Shown: positions 22,736-32,948 of the stretch, in pieces | How the letters are laid out: the number at the start of each line of letters is the position of its first letter | How positions within the stretch are numbered: the first letter of the stretch is position 1 | Source of the DNA: Apiosordaria backusii | Taxonomy: Eukaryota > Ascomycota > Sordariomycetes > Sordariales > Lasiosphaeriaceae | Direction of reading: 5' to 3' | Assembly (NCBI GenBank): GCA_030549205.1 | Contig: JAUKTV010000018.1 | Coordinates: forward strand, 248,001-312,000 | DNA: 64,000 bases | Made by a program: the position numbers and the translations under genes | The notes under the pieces: model-generated | Databases searched by the model: none | Told to the model about the DNA's origin: nothing | What the model saw: only the letters and a program-made list of their open reading frames with translations

Positions 22736-23605
22736 AGAGGCGGGCAAGGGGGTTGAGTTGGAAATGCTGCAATCTAGCATCATCGTACATACGTTTTTTA
22801 CGTTTTTCCTTTTTTTTTTTTTTTTTTTTTTTTTAATCAGCGACAGGCAGGGCTGGGATAGCGATGATTTAGTTTCTCTTTTTTGGATTTATCAATCACA
22901 TGGCGTTTCATGGATCTCAAGCGAGCATCTTCGGCTATCTCACAACAGCGGCGGCGGCGGTTTATTGATCTAGGATTTTGGAATTGGAATATGTATAGGA
23001 GCGAGCGACATCATGTATTAGCGGGTAACGGTTCAGCGATTTTTACCTTGCATTTATAGCGGCACACGTACGTAGATATATCTCATCTCTGTTTCCTGGT
23101 TATCGCTCTGTCAAGATATGGGTGTGCTGTATTTTTCTGAGTTCTTAGTGTCTGGATGCCGTAAAAACTTCAGGATCTGTATCTGTATCTGTATATACCT
23201 CATGTACCTCCGCCTAAACATGATATGCACTCACTCAGTCATTCACTCTCACCATGTGAAGTGAGTCATAGGGAAAAGTGAGGCTGTCGATGACGAATGC
23301 GGTGCCGTGATTATTAACGAATGAAGGGTGTCGAATTGTTGCCCACTGAATCCCGTCGAAGGTCAAATCTGACACCGTTCAGAACGTGAATTCATTCAAA
23401 AATGTGGCACTGAACAGCATGAAACGCAACATTGCAGACGCAACACCAAACACAGACATCATTGTTGGTATCATATCGCAGTATCTCTAAAAAAATAATG
23501 GCTCGTAAATGCAATAACCCGAACCCCCCCTTTTTGACACCAGCCCCCTAAACGCCAAAAACTCCGTTTCCTTCTCTATAGTCTGCCACAAGAGTAGGTA
23601 GTGAA
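22736..23605. other. convergent 3' region with a T25 tract
   Basis: This spacer lies between two genes that end toward each other. It holds a run of 25 T (22810-22834) soon after the stop of the upstream gene, a CTGTAT triplet repeat near 23176-23194 and AT-rich sequence. No gene seen. Confidence 0.6.
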
Positions 23606-24870
23606 CTAAGAGAAATGAATACCCTCCTCATGGAACGCCACCAGTAACTTCAAAAAGTCGTTCTGGTCACACTGCCTCGCTCTCTTCTCCCCCAACCCCG
23701 TGCTTATGAGCACCTTGTTAACCTTGGCCTTGACCACCAACGCAACCTTTGACTTTGGGTTCCTGCTCGGTGTCTTGCCCGCCGCCGCCTTATCCTCCTC
23801 ATCCTTCATCTCCTTGAAGAACTCTGGCATATCCTCATCTTCCTCCTCTTCAACATCCATGCCATTGTCTTCTTCGTTACCATCGTCCCCATCGTCTGCC
23901 TCATCGTCCATATCCACATCCATACTCCCCTCCTCTCCTCCCGCCGCAGCTCCTGATCCAGCAGCAGCAGCAGCAGCAACACTCTCATCAATCGGAATAT
24001 TATTCAGCGTGCAATACGCCTTGTAATTCCTCTCGCACATCGCCAGCACCTCCTTGATCGCAAACGACGCGTTCAGCGTCTTGTTCTTCCGGTTAAACGC
24101 AATCCTCAACAATCCATCAAACTCCTCAAAAGCGATATTCGGCCTCGCCGACCCAATCAACGGCTCGATTCTGACCACGTCACTTTCCACCTTGGGAGGT
24201 GGCCTGAAATTTTGTTTCCCAACTTTCATGATGTGCTTGCATGTCGCCCAAAAGTTGACGTTTACACTCAGTCGGGAGTAGAGGGCGTCTCCGGGCTTTG
24301 CGACGAGGCGCTTGGCGAATTCTCGCTGGAACATGAGGACGGCTACGCGGGGCGGGTTGGGCATGGCGAGCATCTTGAAGATCAGAGGCGAGGAAATTTG
24401 GTAGGGGGTGTTGGAGATGAGGGCGTCGCAGGGGGGCATTTCGGGCATCTTGATCACGTCGCCGAGGATGACTTCGAGCTTTTTGGCCAAGGGGGTGCCT
24501 TGGACGCGCTTGGTTACTTCTGCGCCCATGCGGGGGTCGATATCGACTGTTGAAGGCCAAAGTTAGCAGTTGAAGGGAATAGAGAGAGGGTGGTGAATAT
24601 TGGAGAGGACATACTGGCAATGACCTTCTTTGCCTTTTCTAGGGCGCGGACGGTGATGTTACCCGTACCGGGACCGATTTCGACGACGACATCGGTGGGC
24701 TTGAGGTAGGCTTTCTCGACAATCGCATCGCTAATGCCGGGGTTCTTGAGAATATGCTGGCCAAAGTCCTTATCGAACTTGAAGATGTTGGTGTTGGCGG
24801 CGGGCTTCGACTTGCGATCGTATGGTCCGCTGGGCCCTCCGCCCTTCTTTTGCTTGGCAGCTTTCGGCAT
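23606..24870 (-). CDS. DIM1: 18S rRNA dimethyladenosine transferase Dim1
   Basis: Two exons, 24870-24615 and 24546-23606, give 398 residues. The intron (24614-24547, 68 nt) joins KKVIA to IDIDPR. Dim1 dimethylates two adjacent adenosines near the 3' end of 18S rRNA and is also needed for pre-rRNA processing. Visible motifs: GQHIL (residues 37-41), SAM-binding EIGPGTGN (64-71), acidic IDIDPR (86-91), catalytic SNTPYQIS (130-137, the NxPY motif in its fungal NTPY form) and FRPPPKVES. A run of about 75 residues rich in Ala, Glu and Asp (roughly 280-355) interrupts the C-terminal domain before the conserved end GEKRARQCDQNDFLKLL...GIHFS. This acidic insert is the main departure from human DIMT1. 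Confidence 0.96.
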
Positions 24871-25520
24871 GGTGTGTTATTCGGGTGGGAGGATGGTCGG
24901 AGTCGGGAGGATTGGTCTTGAGGGTTTGCGACAGCTGTTCGATCTCGGCCGGGAACTTGCGCTCAAAGTGAATACAGAACCCTCACCGCACCCTCCAGCG
25001 ATCGTCCATATCCCATGTCTATTTTTCGGGCTGGCAGAAAAAAAGTGACCCCGCCAGATAAGATAAGATAAGCAAGCCACTTTGCGGGTTACACCGCCCG
25101 AGCAGTGCCGAGCCCAGGGTTGCCAAGCCTCCCGAGTGCTTCTGTGAGGTTCAGCGCTCCAGGGGTCATGAAGCAAGAGTGGGCTGTTTCGGGCTACTGA
25201 ACTGACGTAACGGGCCGCGCTATTCATTGCGGCGAAGCTCTTTGCAAAGGCACCTTTCCAGGGTCTTTCACATTGGATCAAACCTGGAGCTTAGCAGGAC
25301 AGCTCTCCCTTTTTAATTGTATTACCTCTTATTAGTCCTAAATATCTCTTCCCAAAGGTACCGCAGACTCTCGGTTCCTACCTCAGCTCCGCCTGCAGCT
25401 TGCAACTTCCTTGCTCGGCGTGTGTAAGCAAGAAGTTGAGGCTACCCGAGCTGCCATCTTTTGTCTCGGCCCATACGTTTTCTCACCAACACCGAGGATC
25501 AACAAAACTAGACGGTCAAA
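24871..25520. promoter_or_regulatory. bidirectional promoter of DIM1 and the arrestin gene, with a triple GATAA array
   Basis: These 650 nt separate two divergent start codons. At 25056-25072 three GATAA units follow one another without gaps (25057, 25062, 25067), the core of the HGATAR site bound by fungal GATA factors of the AreA/NIT-2 type. The array is about 190 nt from DIM1 and 450 nt from the arrestin start. No other strong element noted. Confidence 0.55.
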
Positions 25521-27354
25521 ATGTCGATACGCATAGCTCTTGAGAACCCACCCGAGTTCTATACGAACTTGGATATCATGAAAGGTCATGTTGTGCTTAC
25601 ATTGAGCCGGCCTGAAACTGTGGGCGCCATCATCGTGAAGCTCGAGGGAGAGTCAAGAACAGCCCTAGGAATCCCAAACGATAACTCCAGCACGGGAGTC
25701 CCTCACCGAGAGATGCCTTCGGCCGGTGATATCATATACGAAAATCACAAAATTCTATACAAAGTAGCACAGGCATTTCCTCATGAGAACTCCCCACCCC
25801 AAGCCGGTCCTATCATCCTCAACTCAGGTCAACATCACTTTCCCTTTCAGTTCAAATTCCCTTTCAACAACTCATGCGGGAATACCGAAGCCATGGCCAA
25901 GATTGGAGGTGTCGTGAACGCCGGTGGGTTTGCTCCAGGGTCTGGACTATTTGGACTAGGCGGCATCCGCGTGATGGACGGAACCAAGCAGTTGATGTAC
26001 TCTCACGTTACGAAAACGCTACCTCCTAGTTTCACGGGATTTCCTGGTGAAGCGGAGATCCGATACTACGTCAAGGTCACGATACAAAGGCCGAGTCTGT
26101 TCAAGGAGAACTGGAGATATCAAATAGGACTCAAATTTCTCCCCATCGAACCACCCAGGCCACCAAAAAACAACCAAGAGGCATATGCCAGGCGTCCATT
26201 CGCTTTTCAACCTCGAACACCTCCTTCCACGGCACCACCATCTACTAAGAAGCGGACGTCGTTCTTTGGAAGGAGTACCACTCCGCAACCACCAACCCCT
26301 TCTGGCGGACCCTCCAACCCGACAGCCGACGGTCAAGCTAACCCAGCAACACCACCCTCGATCGAGATGTCTGCTCGCCTTCCACATCCAGCTATTTTAA
26401 CTTGCAACAAACCGATACCACTACGACTGCTCGCCAAAAAGCTGGCACCTAGCAATGGAGAAGTGTATCTTATAGCCATGCAGATTGACCTCATAGGCAA
26501 AACGATTGTCCGATGTCAGGACCTGATCAACACTGAGATAAACCGATGGGTAATAGTCTCGCGCCAGGGCCTTTCCATACCCGTATCAAAACCAGACGAT
26601 GCCGTCGGAACCGAAGTCATCCTCCCCGATGCCATATGGAGCAACGTGCCTCTCCCGAACACCGTCATGCCCAGTTTCTTGACGTGTAATCTCAGGTATG
26701 TTTACTGCCACATTACACCCTCTTTCTCTCCCTTGTTACTAACCTTCTGGTTATAGCCGCGAATACCAACTAGAAGTCAAAATCGGCCTGGCCTGGGGAA
26801 AACCAGACCACGCCTCCAACAATGCCTCCAGCAGCTCCTCCTTCTTCGGCGGGTCTAACAGAAACAAGGGCAAGAACCTCGCCAACATCCCACAAGAAAT
26901 CCACCTTCCCCTCAACTTCAGCAACGTCCAGGTCTTTTCCGGCCTCACGCCCCCAGCAGCACTGGTAGAAGCCATGCGTCAAGGACGCACACGACCCACC
27001 AGGAAACAAACTAATCCCAACGGCCGACCTCCACAACAGCAGCAACAACCACAACCAAATATCTCACCTCAGGGTGTAGCCTCCTCGTCGAGACCACCAC
27101 CCCCCGTGCTACCACCTCGACCGGCGGTGGCTACTCCACAACAGCAACAGCAAAACGACTCCTCAGAAGCAGCACTGTACCCGCCTCAGCTGCGACCTGG
27201 GCAAGATGCGCCGCCGTATGATGACGCCCCCCCTACGTATGAGGAGGCCATGGCGGAGGAGATGACGGGGCCGGTGTTCCCTAGCACGGCCCGGCCGGCA
27301 TATAGCGGGGTGACGGATGAGAATGCGGCGAGTAGTTTGCCCGAGAAGAATTAG
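25521..27354 (+). CDS. alpha-arrestin (arrestin-domain ubiquitin-ligase adaptor)
   Basis: Two exons, 25521-26695 and 26757-27354, give 590 residues; the 61-nt intron has a TACTAACC branch site. Residues 1 to about 215 form an arrestin N domain (IRIALENPPEFYTNLDIMKG, then KLEGESRTAL, HHFPFQFKFPF, SFTGFPGEAEIRYYVKV). A Pro/Ser linker follows, then an arrestin C domain (PHPAILTCNKPIPLRLLAKKL ... REYQLEVKIGLAW). The Gln/Pro-rich tail carries the motif APPTYEEAM, a PPxY site for the WW domains of Rsp5/HulA-type ubiquitin ligases. In the family such proteins direct plasma-membrane transporters to endocytosis. Which transporter this one serves cannot be told. The GATAA array in its promoter would fit nutrient control. 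Confidence 0.88.
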
Positions 27355-28279
27355 ATTGGTTGGTCGTTTGATGCATTGTTTTTTGGGGGGGCATCGGCGT
27401 TTTTAGTTATTACACTCCTCAAGATTCCCTGGTTTGGAAGATAATTATGTTTTTCCCTTTTTGTTCATCGCAAGCTTGATAATATCCACCTTCCTGTCTT
27501 GTTGTTAATAAAGCATGGTATATTCGGCATTATATGTTCACTTTCACAACAATTCCCGGCTTAGAGAGTCACAAACTTATGACCACTCCCGCCCTTGGAA
27601 AAGATTACTAGCATCAGTTCAATGCATCTTGAATTGACCAGGCTAACTAATTGCTGGGGGCATCACCAATTGACCTAGGTATTCAGACCTCCCTCCCTCT
27701 CCACACTACAAACTACAACCCTCTTCTGAGATATGCGGCTCAAGAACTGTCCTGTCATTTGCTTAGCCAGACAATAGATGTCTTGCTAGTTTATTCCAGT
27801 TACATAAATCGTTCAGCTTTCACTGAGATAAGTAGACACACACAGCCCATCATTCCCCCGTCTCGGGTAGTAGGCAGGCAGGGCAGGCGGGCAAAATCAA
27901 CGATGCTCTGTTCCCCTCCTCATTTTTGTTCCTCGCTCATATGCTACCCCTTTTTTTTGTTCCGTCTCGGCTCACTCTTTCTCCAACTCCGTACGTACCC
28001 AACAATAGATCAACACGCTTGAAACCAAGGCAAAAGAATAGCATTTCCATTGCTGCTCATCAAGGCATCTGAATGACGAAGAGAAAACACATTAGAAAAC
28101 CGGGTATAGTTTGTTGGCCTCATGCATCCCCACCGATCCCATAATAAACGCCCGCGTGAAAAGCGCAGCAAAATAAGAAGAGAGCAATGCCTTTATCTCT
28201 TTCCAGAACGCCCGCTATGCTTGAGAGGAATAAGACAATAAGGAAGACAGAAATGGAAAGACGGTTGATGCGAAAGATG
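27355..28279. other. convergent 3' region between arrestin and MIZ-protein genes
   Basis: AT-rich spacer with the two 3' untranslated regions. It has G, T and AT runs (for example around 27381-27390 and 27951-27960). No gene recognised. Confidence 0.6.
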
Positions 28280-31200
28280 TTAGTCAATTTCGATGACTTC
28301 AACTTCTCGTCGCACTTCAGGTCGGCATGTTGTTGTTGTTGTTGTTGTAGGAGTAGATGACGCTTTCCTCTTGAGAGCAGAAGAGGCAGAAGGGGCAGCG
28401 GCAGGAGCCTCCGTCTCACTAACGTCGTCATCCCCGCTCTCCACAACTGCGGTCCAAGTCCCGTCCGCTTTGACGTGTATAGATTTGGTTTGTAGTATTC
28501 CTTGTTGCTCCAGTTGTTTGCGGACATTGGACAAAAATTCGTCAATGCGTAGGCTATTGGGTCTCGCATCTCGGAGGCAGATGGGACATCGCCACTTGTC
28601 TGGGTTACTTGGCTCGGTCTGGGGAGGGTTGGGACAGCCGCAGTGTGGCGCTATGCTGTGAAAGCATTTGAGCATCGGCTTCGAAGGTCGAGTATCGAGC
28701 CAGGTCAGCAAATCAAAGCACTCCAGATGCGTGCACGACGCACCCCTAGCGGGAACTGTGAATATCTTGGCCGTGAAAGGGTCGGCCATATCAATCGACA
28801 AATCGGGCGCCTCAATAATCAGCCCGTCATCGTCAGAAACTGGGGTCAATCGTTTCTTGATAATCTGCAACGAGTGCTCCTCCGGTAGCAGGCCATTCTC
28901 CCAGACGCGACGAACAGCGCTCCTCTGGAAAAGAGTTTCGATCACTTCGACAGCAATGAAGTAGCTTTGCTCACTACTCCCTTCTTCAGGAACTGGAACC
29001 ACAATCGAGAGAGAGTTAAGGCCGCAAACAACGTCATCAGTCAGCTCTGTGGCTAAGTCTTTGCCGTAATGAGGCTGCCGGCGAGACTCAAGAGTCTTGC
29101 CATTGAACTTCATGAAGATATTACGCGGCCAGCTCATCTCCATTGTAACCCACTCATGTTCTGCTGGGACTGTTGTCGAGGAGCCGACTTTGCAGCAACG
29201 AATCCTCCATCGTAGAGCACCGTCAAAGTGTGTAGCCATTGGAACCTCAATCATTGCATCTGGCCTTGCCGTTCTCACTGCCAGGTCAAACTGATCTTGC
29301 GTTACATTGAATGTGAAGTCGTAGACCAGATTTCGCGGACGCACAAGAGCTGGCGGCACTGCAAACTGGTTCATGGCCTGCAACAGACGTTCCGGGGTCC
29401 CGTCCTTTGGAACGCGTTTTGGGCTTCGGCAGCGAGACTGGTGCAAGGAGCTTTGGAGAGATCTCCTATCGGTCGGTTCGTAAGGCCATTCTGGACGTGG
29501 AATCGTCACGTCTTTGGCGGGAATAAGCAAATCTGACTGCCTAGGGGCCGGGGTGGCGCGCTGTGGTGTGGCGCGCTGTGGTGTGGCGCGCTGTGGTGTA
29601 CCACGTGGAGTTCTTTGCACCACTGCCGGGACAGGTTGCTGTCTATTCAGCGTGGATTGTGGAAGACCAGGACCCGCAGGTGTTGTAACTGGCGCCAAAG
29701 ACATCCGTCGCACCTGCGGCGAAACCGATTGCCCAATTTGTGTGTTGATCGGTGCTACAGAGGGTCTTTCGAGGTGCCGCCGTTGCGGTTCTGCTTGCAG
29801 CTGCTGGAGCCGCATCTGCTGGTGTAATTGCTGATCCCTATTTCGTGGTTGAATTTGCTGCTGCTGCTGAATCTGCTGCTGCTGCTGAATCTGCTGCTGA
29901 ATCTGCTGCTGAATCTGCAGCTGCTGAATCTGCTGGTGATGAATTTGCTGCCTTTGGGGCTGCGGTAAGTGACCGACTTGTTGTCCCCATTGTTGCTGCT
30001 GTTGGTAAATATTTCCCAAGTGCTGTGCCTGCTGCTGTTGAGTAGCCTGGTGGTGCTGCGCTGGCTGATACGGAGAAATGGCAGAATACTGAATAGCAGG
30101 AGAGATCGGGGTTTTGCTAGTCAACGTTGCATGCGCAGGAGGGAGGTGTTGAGAGGGGAGAACCGGTGGCGACTGCACTCCATACCGGACTGGTGGCTGA
30201 TTGTTAACCTGGGCAGTCTGAAACGCACTCCTCATGATGTGCTTGAAGTGAGCAATGAGCGCCAGGTTTAATCTCGTGATTTCCTCGGCAGATTTCCCAA
30301 TCGACACTATCATGATACCGGCTTCGCGGGTTCGGCGTTCCTGGTCGTCTTTGAATGCCTTCTCCAGAGCTTGGGCGTATACACCATCAGGGATCCCCAG
30401 TTTTCGACGGTTGGCAGTAAAGAGTATCTCCCGCATAATGGGAGAATGGCATTGCAGCTGACCCTGGAGCTCATCGAGCAGATATGGATACTGGCGGACG
30501 CATGTTTCCAATGTTATGGAATTGTGCTTCTGGACGATGGCCTGCAAGAAGTTCGCCACCCATCTTATAGCAGCATTATAGGCCGGGTGTTGCTGGATCT
30601 CATCGACTGGGCCGGGGAACAAGGCAAAGAACCGCCGGTTTGCTGCGGCGAGACGATCATTCTTCTTGAGAATCTCGCCAACCGTGATAAATCCGGCATC
30701 AATCGTTTGTATTTTGGTGACGTCCTCCAGCTCGAGTATTTCATGAGCATCTCGTGCGTTAATTGACCAGATGGCGTAGAGTTGGTGGAGTGCCAGAAAG
30801 AAGTAATCGTTCCTTTGGCACGCATCCTGCAAGAGATGTAAACGCGGTCTGTCCAACTGAGGACTCATGACGTCCAATCCTCCGTTGGAAGTGATATGCT
30901 GTTGTATTTTTGCTGCAAAGTTTTGGCATTGGAACGGCGGCTGTATGGTGAGACTGGCGAAACGAGACTGGTCAGCGTGGAATTTTGCGGGGAGCGTTCG
31001 TGGACAACTTACTCGATCCGACGCCTTTTAAGCGCAGGAGAAGCTATGGCTGTATTGTCGAGTGAACGAGCACCATCAATACTTGTCCTTCTGCTCGGTA
31101 TATTGCCCAACTCGCTGGCGCTCCCGGAAAACAGATTGTTGCTGATTTGGGGGCCCGTCGCGTGTGCCAACGAGGCCTGGTTGAAGTCCTGGTTTGCTGG

Positions 31201-31781
31201 TGACCATGGCTCCTGCTGTTGAGGAACCACGCCTAGTTGGGTCGCAGGGTCGAGTTCAAAACGAGCATTGGTCATGGAAGCATTGTTTGTGCCAGAAGCA
31301 GGCGTCATGGTCGTTGCCAGAGTCGATGCATCGGGCAGCGAGGCAGGAAGCGGATTTGGGCTATCCAAGGCATTTGACAGGGCAGGGCTTGGCTCGTCAC
31401 TAGGAGCCGGCGATGGGAGAATTGTCTGAGCGGGTCTGTTAAAATTAGTTGACTATCCATGACTTATGACAAAGGTGTAGGGTCTTACTGGGCTGTCTGG
31501 AGCTGCAATGGTTGCGGTGGTTGCGGTTGCGGTTGCGGTTGCGGTTGCGGTCGGGGATGTGACACAGCCGGGGGCGCGCCGCCCACTTGGGGATGATGTA
31601 TTCGGGGACGGCCCCGTTTTGCGGAGATGGTATTCGGTGTTGTGGACGTCGGGTTCAACCACGAGGGTTGCGGCCGAGCACCGAGAAAGGCGTTTGCGGT
31701 CGCGTTCGAGGAAGCGATTTGTGCACGGTTGGGCCCCAAAGGCAAGTGGTTCCGGCTACTGGGATTTGTGTTGGGCGCCAT
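28280..31781 (-). CDS. MIZ/SP-RING zinc-finger protein, SUMO E3 ligase-like
   Basis: Three exons, 31781-31489, 31435-31013 and 30953-28280, give 1129 residues; introns are 53 and 59 nt. The SP-RING lies at about 975-1040: ASCTHLECFDLLTWLDTR, then CPICLRD, the C-x-H...C-x2-C layout of the MIZ finger of PIAS/Siz proteins, which recruit Ubc9~SUMO. Before it, residues about 760-970 (starting LVYDFTFNVTQDQFDLAVR) sit where the PINIT or ZMIZ-type substrate domain is found. Residues about 245-440 are helical with no SAP DNA-binding motif that I can see. Between lies a Gln-rich tract coded by CTG-strand triplets (29852-29946) and three tandem ATPQR repeats. The lack of SAP makes it closer in layout to ZMIZ than to yeast Siz1. 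SUMO ligase activity is inferred from the finger. Confidence 0.85.
29553..29597 (-). repeat. three tandem 15-nt units coding ATPQR repeats
   Basis: The 15-nt unit GTGGCGCGCTGTGGT occurs three times without change, inside the MIZ-protein gene, and encodes repeated Ala-Thr-Pro-Gln-Arg on the minus strand. Perfect identity of the copies points to recent expansion. Confidence 0.85.
29852..29946 (-). repeat. triplet-rich tract coding polyglutamine in the MIZ protein
   Basis: On the plus strand the tract is made of CTG-rich blocks divided by AAT and ATC; on the coding strand it reads Gln runs broken by Ile and Leu (QQQIQQQ pattern). This kind of tract varies in length between strains. Confidence 0.8.
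31519..31548 (-). repeat. five copies of the hexamer GGTTGC (coding Pro-Gln repeats)
   Basis: Five exact hexamer copies lie near the end of exon 1 of the MIZ-protein gene and encode alternating Pro and Gln (PQPQPQ). It is a coding microsatellite, in frame, so changes in copy number would keep the protein readable. Confidence 0.85.
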
Positions 31782-32948
31782 CTGTCAGACCGCGATCTCT
31801 CTCACGCCCAGATACAGGCCGAGAGGAGAGGCGAGGGCTTGGAAGACTGGAGAGGGTCCAAGAGTCGCGTCAGCAAAAGTTCAACGAGCTTGACCATGCA
31901 GCGGTGAAGCAAAACAATCAATTAAAGAGAGCCCAGTGTGGTTTGCAGTGTTCGCACCTTATGCCGGCGGGAACTGCTGGAGACGGGAACGCGTGGGAAA
32001 AAAACAGAACAAAGAACAGACCATCGAAACGGAGCAACACGGTCACAGGCGATGCTCAAATACTCGTGGAATCAACCGCACAGGTAGTGACTTCCTTCTT
32101 CCAGCCAAAATGAAGTGAAGCAGGTGAGGTCGGTGACTGACGGGAGGCAAGATCGAACGAAAGTAATTGCTTGGACTATTCTGAGAAGCCGAAAGTGGCA
32201 AGCGCATTTGAGCGCAAAAAGCAATGTGCTTGACAACAAATCGGAATTCCTGAGAGGAGAATGCGCGAAGCCAGGACTACCGTGGACTGTAGTTATACTC
32301 AGCCTACCTGCGCGAATCAAAGAGAAAATCCGTCAAATAACCAAATACAATAACAGAAAACATGATGTCTCTTACCTACCTGGTATAGCCTATACGGTCT
32401 CCGATACGCAGCGTGTAGTGCATGTGGCGACTGGGGTTGCTCTGGGGGTGGCGGGAGGTATGGCGGCAACTTATACAAGATAGCAAAGCTTCATGAACTT
32501 TCCAGCTGGTTTCTGTCTCTCTACCTCGGCCCCAACAGCATGTTTCCCCCTCCCACTAAAACCCATGTGCAATACAGATGAATGGTCGGTTACCTACCTA
32601 CCTAACTTTCGTAGACATGGCTATACACTATTGTTGGCGAAACGATTAGCCAACCCAAAGATAAGGGGTGACTCTGTCTGCCCCAAGTTATGTCTTGCGA
32701 GACAATCTTACGGGTACTTGAGGCGTATGGTGGCATGACAGCTGGGAAAAATACCCGGGCTCGCAGAATTCCCCCACCAGACGAGACAGGGCTTATCTTA
32801 TCGGAGCTAGGGAGGCTTGGGAACCAGACCCCTGTCTCAATGCCTGGGCCAAAAAAAAGTTTCGAGCAGTCTGTCGCGCGGGCAGGAAACACCAAACGTA
32901 GTAAATCACGAGCACCAAACTCGGCTTCCATTTACCCACGCAATCGAA
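31782..32948. promoter_or_regulatory. bidirectional promoter region of the MIZ gene and UTP15
   Basis: 1.17 kb between two divergent start codons. Single and paired GATAA sites are present (32660 on plus; two adjacent copies on minus at 32793-32802, 150 nt before UTP15). A TACCTACCTACCTA run lies near 32591-32604. No gene recognised; open frames here lack family features. Confidence 0.45.

Noticed and set aside
29752..30045. Plus-strand Ala/Ser-rich frame
   Set aside because: Antisense read of the Gln-coding CTG/CAG tract of the MIZ-protein gene.
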